Positions 22,187 to 33,975 of a stretch of 64,000 bases of DNA are shown piece after piece. This stretch comes from Ophiura sarsii. Taxonomy: Eukaryota; Echinodermata; Ophiuroidea; Amphilepidida; Ophiuridae. The position numbers were made by a program, and so were the translations under genes. Positions within the stretch are counted from its first letter, which is position 1; every line of letters starts with the position of its first letter. Below the pieces are notes generated by a model. That model searched no databases. It was not told the origin of the DNA and was given only the letters and a program-made list of their open reading frames with translations. Location of the stretch: NCBI GenBank assembly GCA_035610835.1, contig CM069447.1, forward strand, positions 39,034,057 to 39,098,056. The letters are read 5' to 3'.

Positions 22187-24107
22187 TTTTGTTTGTTTGT
22201 TTGTTTGTTTGTTTTTCATTCATCTATATTCTATACATAGTTATATAACATAATAATAATATATCAAACATACTGGTATCAATAAGTTACAAATATGAAA
22301 AACATGACTCTACCAGCGAACAGCATGTACCAACAATTACCATTTTTGCATGAAGAAAGATGGCTAATGATCATCAATGGCACATGACCTTCGCAGTCGC
22401 AGTTGAGTTGACAAACAAAGCAATATATAATATGGGCTGTCATGTACATGTGTTTTACAAGACGAATATCAAAAACCTACTATTTACTCTGTGCTATGTA
22501 GGCTTTTGCCAATCTTATGCCACATATTTTCACTGTGTCTCAAGATACTAATTCTCCATTTTAATTCGTATAGAAACCATTTAAATGCATCAACGTTTTT
22601 ATTATCAGTGATCTTCATATGTCTGGATCTATACAGAGTGAACGACGCCAGACTAAGCATTCTATTTAGCATTACATTCAATACATTTTGATTATATGGT
22701 TTATAACCAAGCACAATGATTTTTAACGATATCTCTGGACATGGAATATTGTTAGAAATAATAAATCTTTTAAAATGAATCCAAAAGCTTTTTGACAAAG
22801 GACAGGCAATAAATGAATGTAGATAATCATCTGATGTGTTGCACTCAAAACAATTGGGTGAGTTTGCCTTGTTCCATTTATATAAGTTAGCTTTGGTAGC
22901 GATGATTCTATATAATAATTTTGTAATTGAACTCTGCCAATTTTCTCTCTTTTTCAAGAATAGTTTTCATAGTCCAAAGATCGTCCCATTTTGGTGACGT
23001 AGATAGTTCCTGTGCCCATCTTTTCTGAATAATTGGCACGACTGTAAACTTTTTAACTACATAAACGTAAATATACCTTGATTGCCAATACATTATATGT
23101 ACACGTTTTTTATTTACATATATACACGAGGTTCTTAAACGAGTACTTATTTCAATAGGCATGCTGTTGGCGTTTAATAAAGCCAACCAATTCTTTGGAA
23201 TTGATTTGAAAATAATAAAAAGCTCTGCAATCCAGTTGTGCTTATTTTTAAGCTTGTCAAGTATATATGTAGTGGAAATGATACCATCATTATTTATAAG
23301 ATCATTGATATATATTATATCGCTATCAATCCAGTGTTTGAAATACAAGGTCTTGCCATTGTGCATGATCAGGTCATTTCCCCATATAATATGACTTTTG
23401 ACCCTTAATGAGTCGTTGATTGGTAAGTTTCTATAATCATTATCTAGATTATGCCATGCTTTTACCAGATCTGAATAACATTTTGGTAGACCAATTAACG
23501 ATGGGGCATTCTTTGCTTCCACAAAATTCATATTTAAGATTAAAAAGTTTGGACCATGAGCATTTAAATAGCGTTTAAAAAGGCATTTCCATTTACTATC
23601 ATCATCATACATATAACGTTTTAACCATATACATTTCAAAGCTATACACTGAGATTTAAAATCACACATTTTTATTCCTCCCATATTGTAATTTCGAATG
23701 AGAGTCTTTCTCTTTATTTTCTCCGGTTTTTTATTCCATAAGAAATTGAAAATAATTGAGTTCACTTCATTCGTGAAGTTTTCAGGAACGGGTAGACAAG
23801 ACATTAAGTTAAATTGGATATACCAAGACATTTTATAATAGTTGCTTTACCATACAGCGTTAGCTTTCTTCTATACCATGAGTTCAAGTTTCGAATTAGT
23901 CGATCTTTTTTCTCTTGCCAAATGCTCTTGTAACATTCTATCATATTGTGTCCAAAATAAACACCAAGAGACTTAACCTTTTCAGTTGGCCATTTTACAT
24001 AGTTATGTTTTACAAAGTCACCAAATGCTAAACCTTGAGTTTTTTCCACATTAATTTTTGGTCCTGCAAAATATCCAAATGTATTAATGACTTTCAACAT
24101 GCTATCA
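22187..24107 (-). mobile_element. L1/Tx1-like LINE, 5'-truncated, with target-site duplication
   Basis: A 13-bp direct repeat AGTTGGATGTGTT flanks the element (22174-22186 and 24108-24120). On the minus strand the 3' tail is (AAAC)n (22187-22215). Three open stretches in two frames (24100-23804, 23831-22908, 22957-22484) encode the C-terminal half of a Tx1/L1-type ORF2: the post-RT block (VEKTQGLAFGDF, VKSLGVYFGHN), the thumb (LNSWYRRKLTLYGKA), the basic block with IFNFLWNKKPEKIKR, and the CCHC-like end (CFECNTSDDYLHSFIACPLS). RT and endonuclease cores are missing. Two frameshifts mark it as dead. Confidence 0.88.
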
Positions 24108-24120
24108 AGTTGGATGTGTT

Positions 24121-26251
24121 GGTATTAAGTACACCCAAGCCATTTCTAGGTCCACACACGTTATATTTTTCTTTACATTCCAGGATTGTTCTTGACATTT
24201 TTTGCCTGGCATTTTGCTTAAGTATAGCTTGGTGTCAAAGGTGGTTTCCCTTTCTAGTCCCTGTGTTTGGGTACCGGCCCACGTTTACCTACTGCAGCGT
24301 GAGAAGATTTTGAATCTCTGAGGGCGTTTCTTAACCATTTCAGACCGCATTAATTATTATTATTTTATAAAATATAAGTGTTTAAAGTTGCCAAAAGGGG
24401 GAAGGGGCATGCCCTCTACTCTAAAAGGGGTGAAGGATGAATGCGCTGCGCGGAGGGGGTCGGGGGGGGGGGGGGGGTCACTCCTTATTTATTCCCCCAA
24501 TTCCACCCTGCGTACGCGCCAGCTTTTACTTTTAGCTCTCCCCTTAGTATATATTAGACTTCAAAGAAACCTTCTTGACGTTGAAATAACAAGATGCTCA
24601 GCATTTTGGTCGGCAGCCGTGCAGTGGAGGTCTAAATCTGCTTCCGCTTGTTGTCATACCGAATAACAACAGTCGAACTATGTTTCCACCTATACGAAAT
24701 GCAAGGCAGCCCGTTATTGGTCAAAAGTAACGCTTAATACAGCACACAGTATGTCAGACATGGCAGGTCACAGTGTTTGAGAGGGGGTATCAACAAGATT
24801 TTGAAATCACCCAGAAGTGAAGGAGGTATATATGTATATCTATGAAATTTTGTCAGTGTAATCACTGGTCCTTAAAAACATTATGGTGCAAAAATGGTTT
24901 CATAAGTATGTTTATTTTTTATACAGGTGGCGCTGAATGTCAAGGCCATGTAAATCAATGACGTTTTCCAACGGTGCTGTGTACATGGTGAATGATAATG
25001 GTACAATAACTGATCCTTGTGGGACGTCTTCTTCAGACTGAGGAGTATGAGGCTTAGAAATATTGCCATTTATCACTCGTAGGTCTCAATTTCATCGATA
25101 TAACGTTTAAATGAGACCAAATAATGTAAATATAACTTAGTCTACATAATCAGGTTTTCTTAATTAAATTAACTTTTACTCACTTTTTCTCGTCGCTGTT
25201 TTCGAACTCCGAATCCGACAAACAATTCACGGCTGTTTAATCCCACATAATTTGTCCGTTTTATTCTGAGAACACTGTAACTTGCTGGCCCGGTTCTAGT
25301 TTTAACTTATTCAAGTACCCGAATATACTGGCCATCTTTTGTATAAATTTCAGAACATTTGTTGGTGCCATTTCTGAAAAATAGAGCTATGAATATTATT
25401 ATTTACTATAATATCGCCCTCATCGGCCGCATTTCCCATAGAGTTACATGTAAAATGTGTGTAAAGTAAAAAATGCCGATAATTTAAAAATGGCTCGTAC
25501 AATTTTCGTGAAATTTTCACCGTATACTCGTATTCATTAGCGCTACCTAAATCAGGTCAAACCATAACTGGTCCACTATGTAATCTTTTTTTATTCCATA
25601 ATTTGAATTATAAATCGGACAGTCAAACAGCCGTGAATTGTTGTGCCAGGCGTATAGGTTTCTTTTGTTTGCACGTTCAGTGCGTTACACTCAACAGGGC
25701 AAACCACACTGGTCCGTAAAAAGACCATTTTCAGAATACAAAGCGCGGTAATTCCTCTTATTCATTTTCTATGATGGCTAATGTTTAAACACCTGATGTA
25801 AAAACCGGTCATGATTAGCGTGATAAGACTATCACGAACCATGATAGCAACGTCTTTTCATTATCTACGAAAATTCGATTTTCATACTTGTTTTGAACAA
25901 ACAACCTACTAAAAGAGAAGGGAATTTATATTATAATGTTATATTCTCTATGGTTGTATTCGATGCTTACCGCGTCTGCTATTCCCTCACACAGTAAACT
26001 TTTTTTTCTTGTTCTATAACCCCCACATATGACCAAAATGTTCCCATTTCCTTTTCTCCTCTTATTTTTCTTTTTTTGTCTCAATTTTGTTCTCCTTTCC
26101 TGTTTTCCCCTTTCCCTTTTCTTTCCCCCTTTTACCCACTTTTCTCGGGGTGCTGCAGCCACATTGCTAAGGGTTGTCAAACGTGGACCCTTATTTTTCC
26201 AAAATTAGGGCCCTTTTGCCGTATGGGAGGGGGAATTTGTGGAGCTTTTAA
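24121..26251. other. Intergenic with repeats
   Basis: No gene recognised. It contains a G-run at about 24461-24478 and an inverted-repeat pair at 25226-25241 / 25629-25644. A pyrimidine-rich tract at 26040-26150 produces a spurious Lys/Arg-rich frame on the minus strand. Confidence 0.4.
25222..25646. repeat. Inverted-repeat element, about 425 bp
   Basis: ACAATTCACGGCTGTTT at about 25225-25241 and its complement at 25629-25645 bound an AT-rich interior. No target duplication could be identified and no ORF is present. A MITE remnant is the likely explanation. Confidence 0.5.
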
Positions 26252-26787
26252 CGACAATTTCGTCTTACTTAGACCGTTCGTAAACACCAATTTTAACCAA
26301 CATCCGGACCTTTTATTGGTCATGTCATGACATCATGATTGTGTCTATAGTCACCTATCATAACGAGCTCACTGTAGCGTCTGTACTGCAATCATGTTCG
26401 CCAAACACTCATTAAAAGGACGAATGGTATCCGCTAGTATGTTTCGCAATTGTTCAGGCTCACATTCGGGTAATTTACGTCTCCATGTTTCTTACATTGT
26501 GTATGCTGCCCACCACTCCGACAATTTCGTCTTACTTAGACCGTTCGTAAACACCAATTTTAACCAACATCCGGACCTTTTATTGGTCATGTCATGACAT
26601 CATGATTGTGTCTATAGTCACCTATCATAACGAGCTCACTGTAGCGTCTGTACTGCAATCATGTTCGCCAAACACTCATTAAAAGGACGAATGGTATCCG
26701 CTAGTATGTTTCGCAATTGTTCAGGCTCACATTCGGGTAATTTACGTCTCCATGTTTCTTACATTGTGTATGCTGCCCACCACTCCG
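26252..26787. repeat. Recent 267-bp tandem duplication
   Basis: The block starting CGACAATTTCGTCTTACTTAG recurs 267 nt later and the two copies (26252-26518, 26519-26785) look identical over their length. The minus strand of each encodes WRRKLPECEPEQLRNILADT, then RPFNECLANM, continuous in character with the coding-like remnant at 26788-27014. Identity implies a very young duplication or an assembly artefact. Confidence 0.85.
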
Positions 26788-27014
26788 GCATGCTGGGGCT
26801 GATGAATGCCTGACATTCCTCTTGTGAAATGAAGCAATTTCTTTCCAGTTTGGTCGGATATCTCTTGCCATTTGTTTGAGGAATGGACCCCAATCACTTG
26901 GTCAACGAGGTTGTTGCAGTTGTAGCGCCGTCCTAAAATACGACTAATTTGCAAGGTATTAATAGCTACGGTATTTCTGTATCTTTTTTGTATCGCGTCT
27001 ACCGGTAGTACGTG
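26788..27014 (-). pseudogene. Coding remnant interrupted by the foldback element
   Basis: The minus strand reads RNTVAINTLQISRILGRRYN, then CNNLVDQVIGVHSSNKWQEI, then TGKKLLHFTRGMSGIHQP. It is protein-like and continues toward the duplicated block to the left. Across the foldback the other half lies at 29597-30080 (minus), which includes a Gln/Ala-rich, possibly coiled-coil stretch (QQEMFAQQVQLQDEAVGQL). The two halves are not in the same frame. I do not recognise the family; a domesticated or decayed transposon-associated DNA-binding protein is one possibility. Confidence 0.35.
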
Positions 27015-27020
27015 TACGAG

Positions 27021-29590
27021 TGTTACGGCCCAATACGTGCAAAAGCCCAATACGTGCAAATTTGCACGTATTGGGCTTAAATAGAAAAAAAATGACAAAT
27101 AAATTATTCTTTGGCCCAATACGTGCTAAACAAAATTTGAACTCTAAATTTTGAAAATATTCTATTAGGCAACCACTCTCCCTCTGAAAGCTTCAAACAA
27201 TGACTATGTTTAGTCGACCCTGCTTGATTCGACCAGAAGTAAATTGGTCCAAATGCTTAAATGGCTGTAAATGGTCAATAATGTTATGTTGAAGCTATCA
27301 AGTTCCAGTAATAAAGCACCCTCCCTCTGAATTCTTTTTAAATCAAAAGCTACTGAACTCGACCTACGTCCAATTCGTCCCGACATACCCATGCCCCTCT
27401 AATCAGTAATATTAAATTCAGCTTTAAATCTCTTTAATTTAACTTACACCCTCCCTCTGAAATATTTAAATCATAAGCTACTGATCTCGACCTACGTCCA
27501 TTTCGTCCCGACATAACCATGCCCCTATAATCAGTAATATTAAATTCAGCTATAAACATCTTTCTTTTAACTTACACCCTCCCTCTGAAATATTTCAATC
27601 GTACCTTGAAATATTTCAATCGTACCTTACAAAACTCGACCTACGTCCATTTCGTCCCGACATAACCATGCCCCTATAATAAGTAATATTAAATTCAGCT
27701 ATAAATATCTTTCCTTTAACTTACACCCTCCCTCTGAAATATCAAATCGTCCAACAATTGACTCGACATGAAATGTTGAACAAAAAATATTGGGCTTAGG
27801 TTTCTTAAATATAGGTAACAAGACGATTTTTTTCGACAGATTGAAGGTAATAAGACGTAATAGAAGTCATATATAAACTTCTTAGCAATGTGGTTGTTTT
27901 TATATGACTTCTATTATGTCTTATTACCTTCAATCTGTCGAAAAAAGCGTCTTATTGTTGATATTTAAGAAAATTTCAACCTCAGCCCAATACGTGCAAA
28001 AAAAAATTTTTTTTGAAAAATGATCTAGAAACATCTGTTTAGTTTATATATGACTTCTATTATGTCTTATTACCTTCAATCTGTCGAAAAAAGCGTCTTA
28101 TCGTTGATATTTAAGAAAATTTCAACCTCAGCCCAATACGTGCAAAAAAAATATTTTTTTGAAAAATGATCTAGAAACATCTGTTTAGTTTATATATGAC
28201 TTCTATTATGTCTTATTACCTTCAATCTGTCGAAAAAAGCGTCTTATTGTTGATATTTAAGAAAATTTCAACCTCAGCCCAATACGTGCAAAAAAAATTT
28301 TTTGTTGAAAAATGATCTAGAAACATCTGTTTAGTTTATATATGACTTCTATTATGTCTTATTACCTTCAATCTGTCGAAAAAAGCGTCTTATTGTTGAT
28401 ATTTAAGAAAATTTCAACCTCAGCCCAATACGTGCAAAAAAAAAAAAAATTTTTTTAAATGATCTAGAAACATCTGTTTAGTTTTTATATGACTTCTATT
28501 ATGTCTTATTACCTTCAATCTGTCGGAAAAAGCGTCTTATTGTTGATATTTAAGAACATTTATACCTCAGCCCAATACGTGCAACAACAAAAAATTGAAA
28601 AATGATCTAGAAACATCTGTTTAGTTTATATATGACTTCTATTATGTCTTATTACCTTCAATCTGTCGAAAAAAATCGTCTTGTTACCTATATTTAAGAA
28701 ACCTAAGCCCAATATTTTTTGTTCAACATTTCATGTCGAGTCAATTGTTGGACGATTTAATATTTCAGAGGGAGGGTGTAAGTTAAAGGAAAGATATTTA
28801 TAGCTGAATTTAATATTACTTATTATAGGGGCATGGATATGTCGGGACGAAATGGACGTAGGTCGAGATTTGTAAGGTACGATTGAAATATTTCAAGGTA
28901 CGATTGAAATATTTCAGAGGGTGTAAGATGTTTATAGCTGAATTTAATATTACTGATTATAGGGGCATGGTTATGTCGGGACGAAATGGACGTAGGTCGA
29001 GATCAGTAGCTTATGATTTAAATATTTCAGAGGGAGGGTGTAAGTTAATTCAAAGAGATTTAAAGCTTAATTTAATATTACTGATTAAAGGGGCATGGGT
29101 ATGTCGGGACGAAATGGACGTAGGTCGAGTTCAGTAGCTTATGATTTAAATTTTTCAGAGGGAGGGTGTAAGTTAAATTAAAGAGATTTAAAGCTTAATT
29201 TAATATTACTGATTAGAGGGGCATGGGTATGTCGGGACGAATTGGACGTAGGTCGAGTTCAGTAGCTTTTGATTTAAAAAATAAATTCAGAGGGAGGGTG
29301 CTTTATTACTGGAATAGCTTCAACATAACATTATTGACCATTTACAGCCATTTAAACATTTGGACCAATTTACTTCTGGTCGAATCAAGCAGGGTCGACT
29401 AAACATAGTCATTGTATGAAGCTTTCAGAGGGAGAGTGGTTGCCTAATAGAATATTTTCAAAATTTAGAGTTCAAATTTTTTTTAGCACGCATTGGGCCA
29501 AAGAATAATTTAGTTGTCATTTTTTCTATTTTAAGCCCAATACGTGCACATTTGCACGTATTGGGCTTTTGCACGTATTGGGCCGTAACA
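27021..29590. mobile_element. 2.57-kb foldback element with nested tandem arrays
   Basis: The whole interval is a giant palindrome. It starts TGTTACGGCCCAATACGTGC and ends with the exact complement, flanked by perfect TACGAG direct repeats (27015-27020 and 29591-29596). The arms carry CCCAATACGTGC boxes repeated in both orientations at the tips, then 4-5 copies of a roughly 110-bp unit (CGACCTACGTCCATTTCGTC, CACCCTCCCTCTGAAA). The right arm holds the same units inverted. The middle contains a six-copy array (separate entry). No ORF is credible. A 6-bp duplication fits few known superfamilies, so classification is open. Confidence 0.88.
27830..28720. repeat. Six-copy 143-147-bp array inside the foldback
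   Basis: The word GACTTCTATTATGTC occurs at 27906, 28051, 28198, 28344, 28491 and 28634. Each is followed by CTTATTACCTTCAATCTGTC, AAAAGCGTCTTATTG and TCAGCCCAATACGTGC. All units are in one orientation although the surrounding element is palindromic. The terminal box CCCAATACGTGC is embedded once per unit. Confidence 0.88.
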
Positions 29591-29596
29591 TACGAG

Positions 29597-30215
29597 GGAT
29601 AGCACCGCTTGCGGGACCACAAGATGACTTATGATGGAACTGTCCTGGCGAAGACGGACCTCCTGCGCTCCCGATGCTTCTATTATCATTTGATGCACAG
29701 GCAGCTCCTAATTGTTCAAGCTGTGTTTTCTGAAGATGAGAGGATGGCTGCTGGAACCGTCCTTGAAACAAATCACTTGCCACGTTGATACTTGTAGTAT
29801 CAATTGCTTCGCATGCCGCTCCTACCTGTTGCCGAGGCGATGAGGTTGACATGGAGTATCAGGAGGTTGTCATTTATAGAATGGTTTCTGATTTGCCCGA
29901 TGGCACTGAGCTGCCCTACCGCTTCATCTTGTAGCTGTACTTGTTGTGCAAACATCTCTTGTTGTTTGACCCTACTTGCCTCTGTATTGTCTTGTTTGGC
30001 AATAATTTCAAGGATATTAATTCCGTCAACTAACTGTATTTTGATTGATGTCTTGCTTCAGATCAAAGCCCCTTCAAATTTATTTGCGTGTTCTTTCTTT
30101 CTGTCGGAATGTAATCTCACATCTGGCGCCTACTCCCCCGACTCTGGCCCCGACTATATTATGATGAGAAATATTCCCAATCAAATCACCAACCGGGTTC
30201 CATTTTTCCTCTAGA
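29597..30215 (-). other. Right-hand half of the interrupted coding remnant
   Basis: Minus-strand open frames carry SPRQQVGAACEAID, FQQPSSHLQKTQLEQLGAAC and, in another frame, IKIQLVDGINILEIIAKQDN. They are broken by stops at short intervals. The Gln-rich composition suggests a coiled coil. Function unknown; see the entry at 26788. Confidence 0.3.
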
Positions 30216-30296
30216 AAAATATGCTAAGCGCACACCATCAGACTGTTTCCGTTGGACCTTATTGGAAAGGATGACGGTTTGGTGTACATACCGCTT

Positions 30297-30601
30297 TCAG
30301 CATCTTTTTTTTGACTCTATTACTGATTTTTTGTTTGCAATGTCTTTCGTTTTCAAGGCGTATTCCCCTAAGAGAGTAGTGTAATTTGTTGCAATAGTAG
30401 TGACAGGATACATATATGCTAACATGTCAAGCTGCAATTCGGGATAAATCCAGTTCCTAACCATTTCTACGGGCACTGTAAGAATATCATAGAAGGAAAA
30501 ATGTCGCAATTGAATCTTGATTTTATTTCCATCGACTACGATCTGGGGGTCATCATTTTGTTCATTATCGCAACCATCAAACACCATTTCCCATAGTGAC
30601 A
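30297..30601 (-). pseudogene. UPA-domain fragment of a third ZU5/UPA gene
   Basis: The frame reads LWEMVFDGCDNEQNDD, then IKIQLRHFSFYDILTVP, then LDMLAYMYPVTTIATN. It aligns with the gene R exon (KKVYDG, LKITVSHFSPYAIITKP, FNILAYMCPVDVS). The upstream edge has a good acceptor (TTCTTTTGACAG) at an intron position gene R lacks, and the frame stops (TGA at 30297-30299) after KKRC in an A-run context, just before a GTATGT donor-like site. The ZU5 N-terminal half and any death domain were not found nearby, so it is probably a partial or decaying paralogue. H-F-S at 30495-30503 is retained. Confidence 0.65.
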
Positions 30602-33034
30602 CTGTCAAAAGAAGACCTCCGATCCTCTATACCACGGTTCACACAAATATATCCTAGAACCTACACAGTATACAAATATTGAATGCCGGAGAGTGTGATA
30701 GTAAAAACTATATCACGAGGTCAAATTTTGATTTTTCCATTACACGAGGCGCAGCCGAGTGTGATGGAACAATCCAAATTGGACAGAGTGATATAGTTTT
30801 ACTATTGCACAAGCAAAAGGCATTCAATATTTGTTTTATATAATGATATCACAAATTTAATATTTAGCCATAATGATAGTAAAAACTATCACATGGCTGA
30901 AATCAGGCCTATCATTATATAATGACTAATAATCAATGGATACTCAGACGGTCACAACAGTCAAGATGTTATTTTGATCAAATTATGTTATCATAGATTT
31001 ATTAAATATTGAAAATCAAACACACAATTGTATACATAAAAGTACTGCTGTACAAGAAAATTAATGAACGGGAGCCGGCAATCGTAGTCATGGGCAACCT
31101 GTGTTTCCCGTGAAATCAGGATATAAAAATGTTTATTGTTTAGCTCACGGACATGTAGTTGATTTGCGTCTTGTCCTTGTCTTGCGTCGATGTCTTGATT
31201 ATGTGGTCATTGTTGTTTTTCGTTGTTCTCAGTGTCGTGAAAAATACGTCGTCGTCGTTGATGTCAAAACTCGAAAATATAACTCTCTCAAAACGGACGA
31301 AAACTCCAAATAAAATGTTCCATGTCATAAGTCGGTAAAAGTCATGCTTGTCATTCCATTTTTGGTCAGCTCACATATTAAATCCACAGCACACATTCAG
31401 CATTTCTAATACGTTGGTAATGGTAGCACAAGTCCAGCATTTGACTTTATCTGCAACGGTGCCTAAATCGCCCTGCTAAATCACTTCTTCATGGAAGTAG
31501 GTGGAAGGTGGCTTTATAATGGCTGTTATTAATTCATAGTCATGGTACGTTTTACGACTCCATATATTAAGCCACAAAACGGGCGGGTAAGGGACAGCAA
31601 AGTTTTACTGACGTGATCCCTTCACTATCCAAAATTTATCTGCACAGAGACAGGCCCCTGCTACCGAGATTCTCGGCGGCTGTGACTCAGATACAACGTG
31701 CACACCTGATAGAAACAATTCTTAACACAGACGGGACCGGCTAAATGCCGAGAACAACATGGAGAAAGCCATTGACTTTCGGCAGCTTAATAATTACCTC
31801 CTGCATTGTCTTGGTTCCCAATTTGAATACGATTTATACATTTAAAATAAACAATCGGGTTAACCCGTCGGCAATAAGTATGTTGTATACCGCCCTCTAA
31901 ACACCGCAGTCCAATCCAGTTAAGGTTTGTCCGGCAAAAAACAGACAATCCAAGTGGGGCTACACGGAGCTTCGGCACCAGTTTCGTCCGGGCTTAGCCT
32001 CTCAACAAGCTCTTGCATTGTAGTTTTCAATTAGCAAGCAAATTAAGTATGTGGTTCAACAGACTTGTCAACTATTTGTAACAACTAATTAATTATGGAT
32101 AAGACCATGATCATCAGCTTTCTTCCTATTCGCTCCACAGTCAACATGAATAATCAGCCTCAATTGACCGGATTTATAAAAATGACTATAACAGAAAAAG
32201 TTTTCAACCTATGATAGCAAAAGTATACATTTTTGGAAAGCTTGTAACTAGAGGAATTCAGAAATGCAGTTTATATCAGGGAAGGGTTCATCCTTAAACA
32301 AATATTTCTGAAAATTCTAAAAATATATAAAATAAAAATTGGAGATATTCACTAGCCGGTATAATTACAATACCGACGTAGTAACTTTGACAATTATATA
32401 TCATCTAATGGGGAATTAAAATATGTAAAGTAAATAATGATAGGGGGAGGTATAAAAAATATATCGATCTCATAAAAAACTCTGATATTTTCCCGAACAT
32501 TTTCGATCATATCATTTTAGTTCTTGGTCGTACTATAATTATAATGGCATATTTGGTTTCCTCATGCAATTTCCCTTCAGAAAATGTATACTTTTACTAC
32601 CTCAAGGGGTATACAAGCAAATATAAATGTGTAAAGTTAAAATCAAGTCGCGAAAGCCAAAATCCGTGTGTTAACGCGAAAGGAGGCGAGCTTAAAACAT
32701 ATGACCATACACAATAAAAAGAGGGCCAACTAATTTAAATATCAATATAGCTTTTCCTGCACCACTGAATCCTACCAACAATGACAGTGTTGTGATATGA
32801 CATAACACTGATTATTGCCTGATCCATAAGAAGATCAATAAGGCTTATTCCCATTGGTCTAAAGTATTTCTGGAGGGAAATATATACTGTAAATATTATT
32901 TTACTGATAGCAGACACCGACGATGATTTAAGCATGATGATGCATGTGGAAGTCTATCTCCTGGAATTGTATGGATCATGTACTGGGATGTAAATCAGAT
33001 TTGATAATTATAAAAACCGGTGTGCATATAAACA
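30602..33034. other. Intergenic, mostly unassigned
   Basis: It contains the hairpin at 30672-30834. A weak inverted pair at about 32215 and 32600 (AAAAGTATACATTTT) may be an old foldback. Open frames at 31101-31313, 31140-31328, 31787-31978 and 32735-32935 have no motif. Confidence 0.4.
30672..30834. mobile_element. Hairpin MITE, about 163 bp
   Basis: The ends ACAAATATTGAATGCC and its complement, and inner words such as GTGATA.TAAAAACTAT, pair across a centre near 30752 (ACACGAGGCGCAGCCGAGTGTGA). No clear target duplication. A related motif (GATAGTAAAAACTATCA) recurs at 30878-30894. Confidence 0.7.
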
Positions 33035-33839
33035 TACGAGGGTCATTCAATAAGTTCTACCTCATACCTCATAACTTTGCTATTATATATATAAGCCAGT
33101 CGTATGAAATATTTAATAATCATAGCTTTGAATCTCAGCTACGAATCCAACGTAAATTTGTCTGAGTACTGGTTGTACTTTTCTGGAGAAGCAGTGAAAA
33201 ATAAAGGTCAATTTAGTGCGATGGAAACGGATAAAAAACTGCCAAATGTCTCCAGTGCTATTCATTTGACCAATTCTAAGAGACACAACTTACGTATCGG
33301 TCAATTAAAACATTTCGAAATTACAGATATCTGTTGAAACACTATCAACAATAAAAGTGACTGATTTCTTGGGGGACAATGCCCTTTAATGAGTCAGAAC
33401 AAGACCAGGAGAACTATTAGTTGTAACCCTACCCCCAGATAACCGCTGCAAAAGTCATATTGGCTTTTCATAAGAACTAAGAGATCTTCAATATACAGGA
33501 CTAAATTGATATATTTCAAAGCCCTCGAAGAGAACATTTTCTACCGCTGATATCCCGGATTGACTGCTACAAAGTTTACACGGAAAACTAATAAAGTGAC
33601 TATCATAGATTTAACATTCGAGGCGTCACTGTGGCTTGACTTGAAACAACGAATATTTGACTGAATAGCAGTATTCCAGTATGCTAAATACATTCGAGTT
33701 GATATTAATACTATTTGCAAGTAAGCAAGGATTGCCTACAATCTGATTTATACATGATAATACAGTATTATATTCAGAAATAATCCATTGTTTTCTACTT
33801 TTAGTATTTAAATCGGGCTGTCTAATCGTACAATACGAG

Positions 33840-33975
33840 AGAAAAAGAAAAAAACATATGATGTCAATTGGAGGATGGCAGCTAAGCAATTTGCGGTATG
33901 CAGATGATACCACCTTCTCACCACTACCCTTGAGGATCTCCAATGTGTTCTTGAAAAAGTAAAACACGAGAGTGA
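33840..33975 (+). mobile_element. LINE C, RT-core fragment
   Basis: The plus strand reads IGGWQLSNLRYADDTTF, then, one base shifted, LEDLQCVLEKVKHESD. This includes the catalytic YADD box (RT block). The sequence resumes at about 38010 with GLRLNVAKTKIMIIGE, which is what normally follows in this LINE type. About 4 kb of other elements therefore separate the two parts. Confidence 0.65.

Noticed and set aside
25926..26180. Lys/Arg-rich minus-strand frame
   Set aside because: It is simply the complement of a pyrimidine tract; low complexity, no domain.
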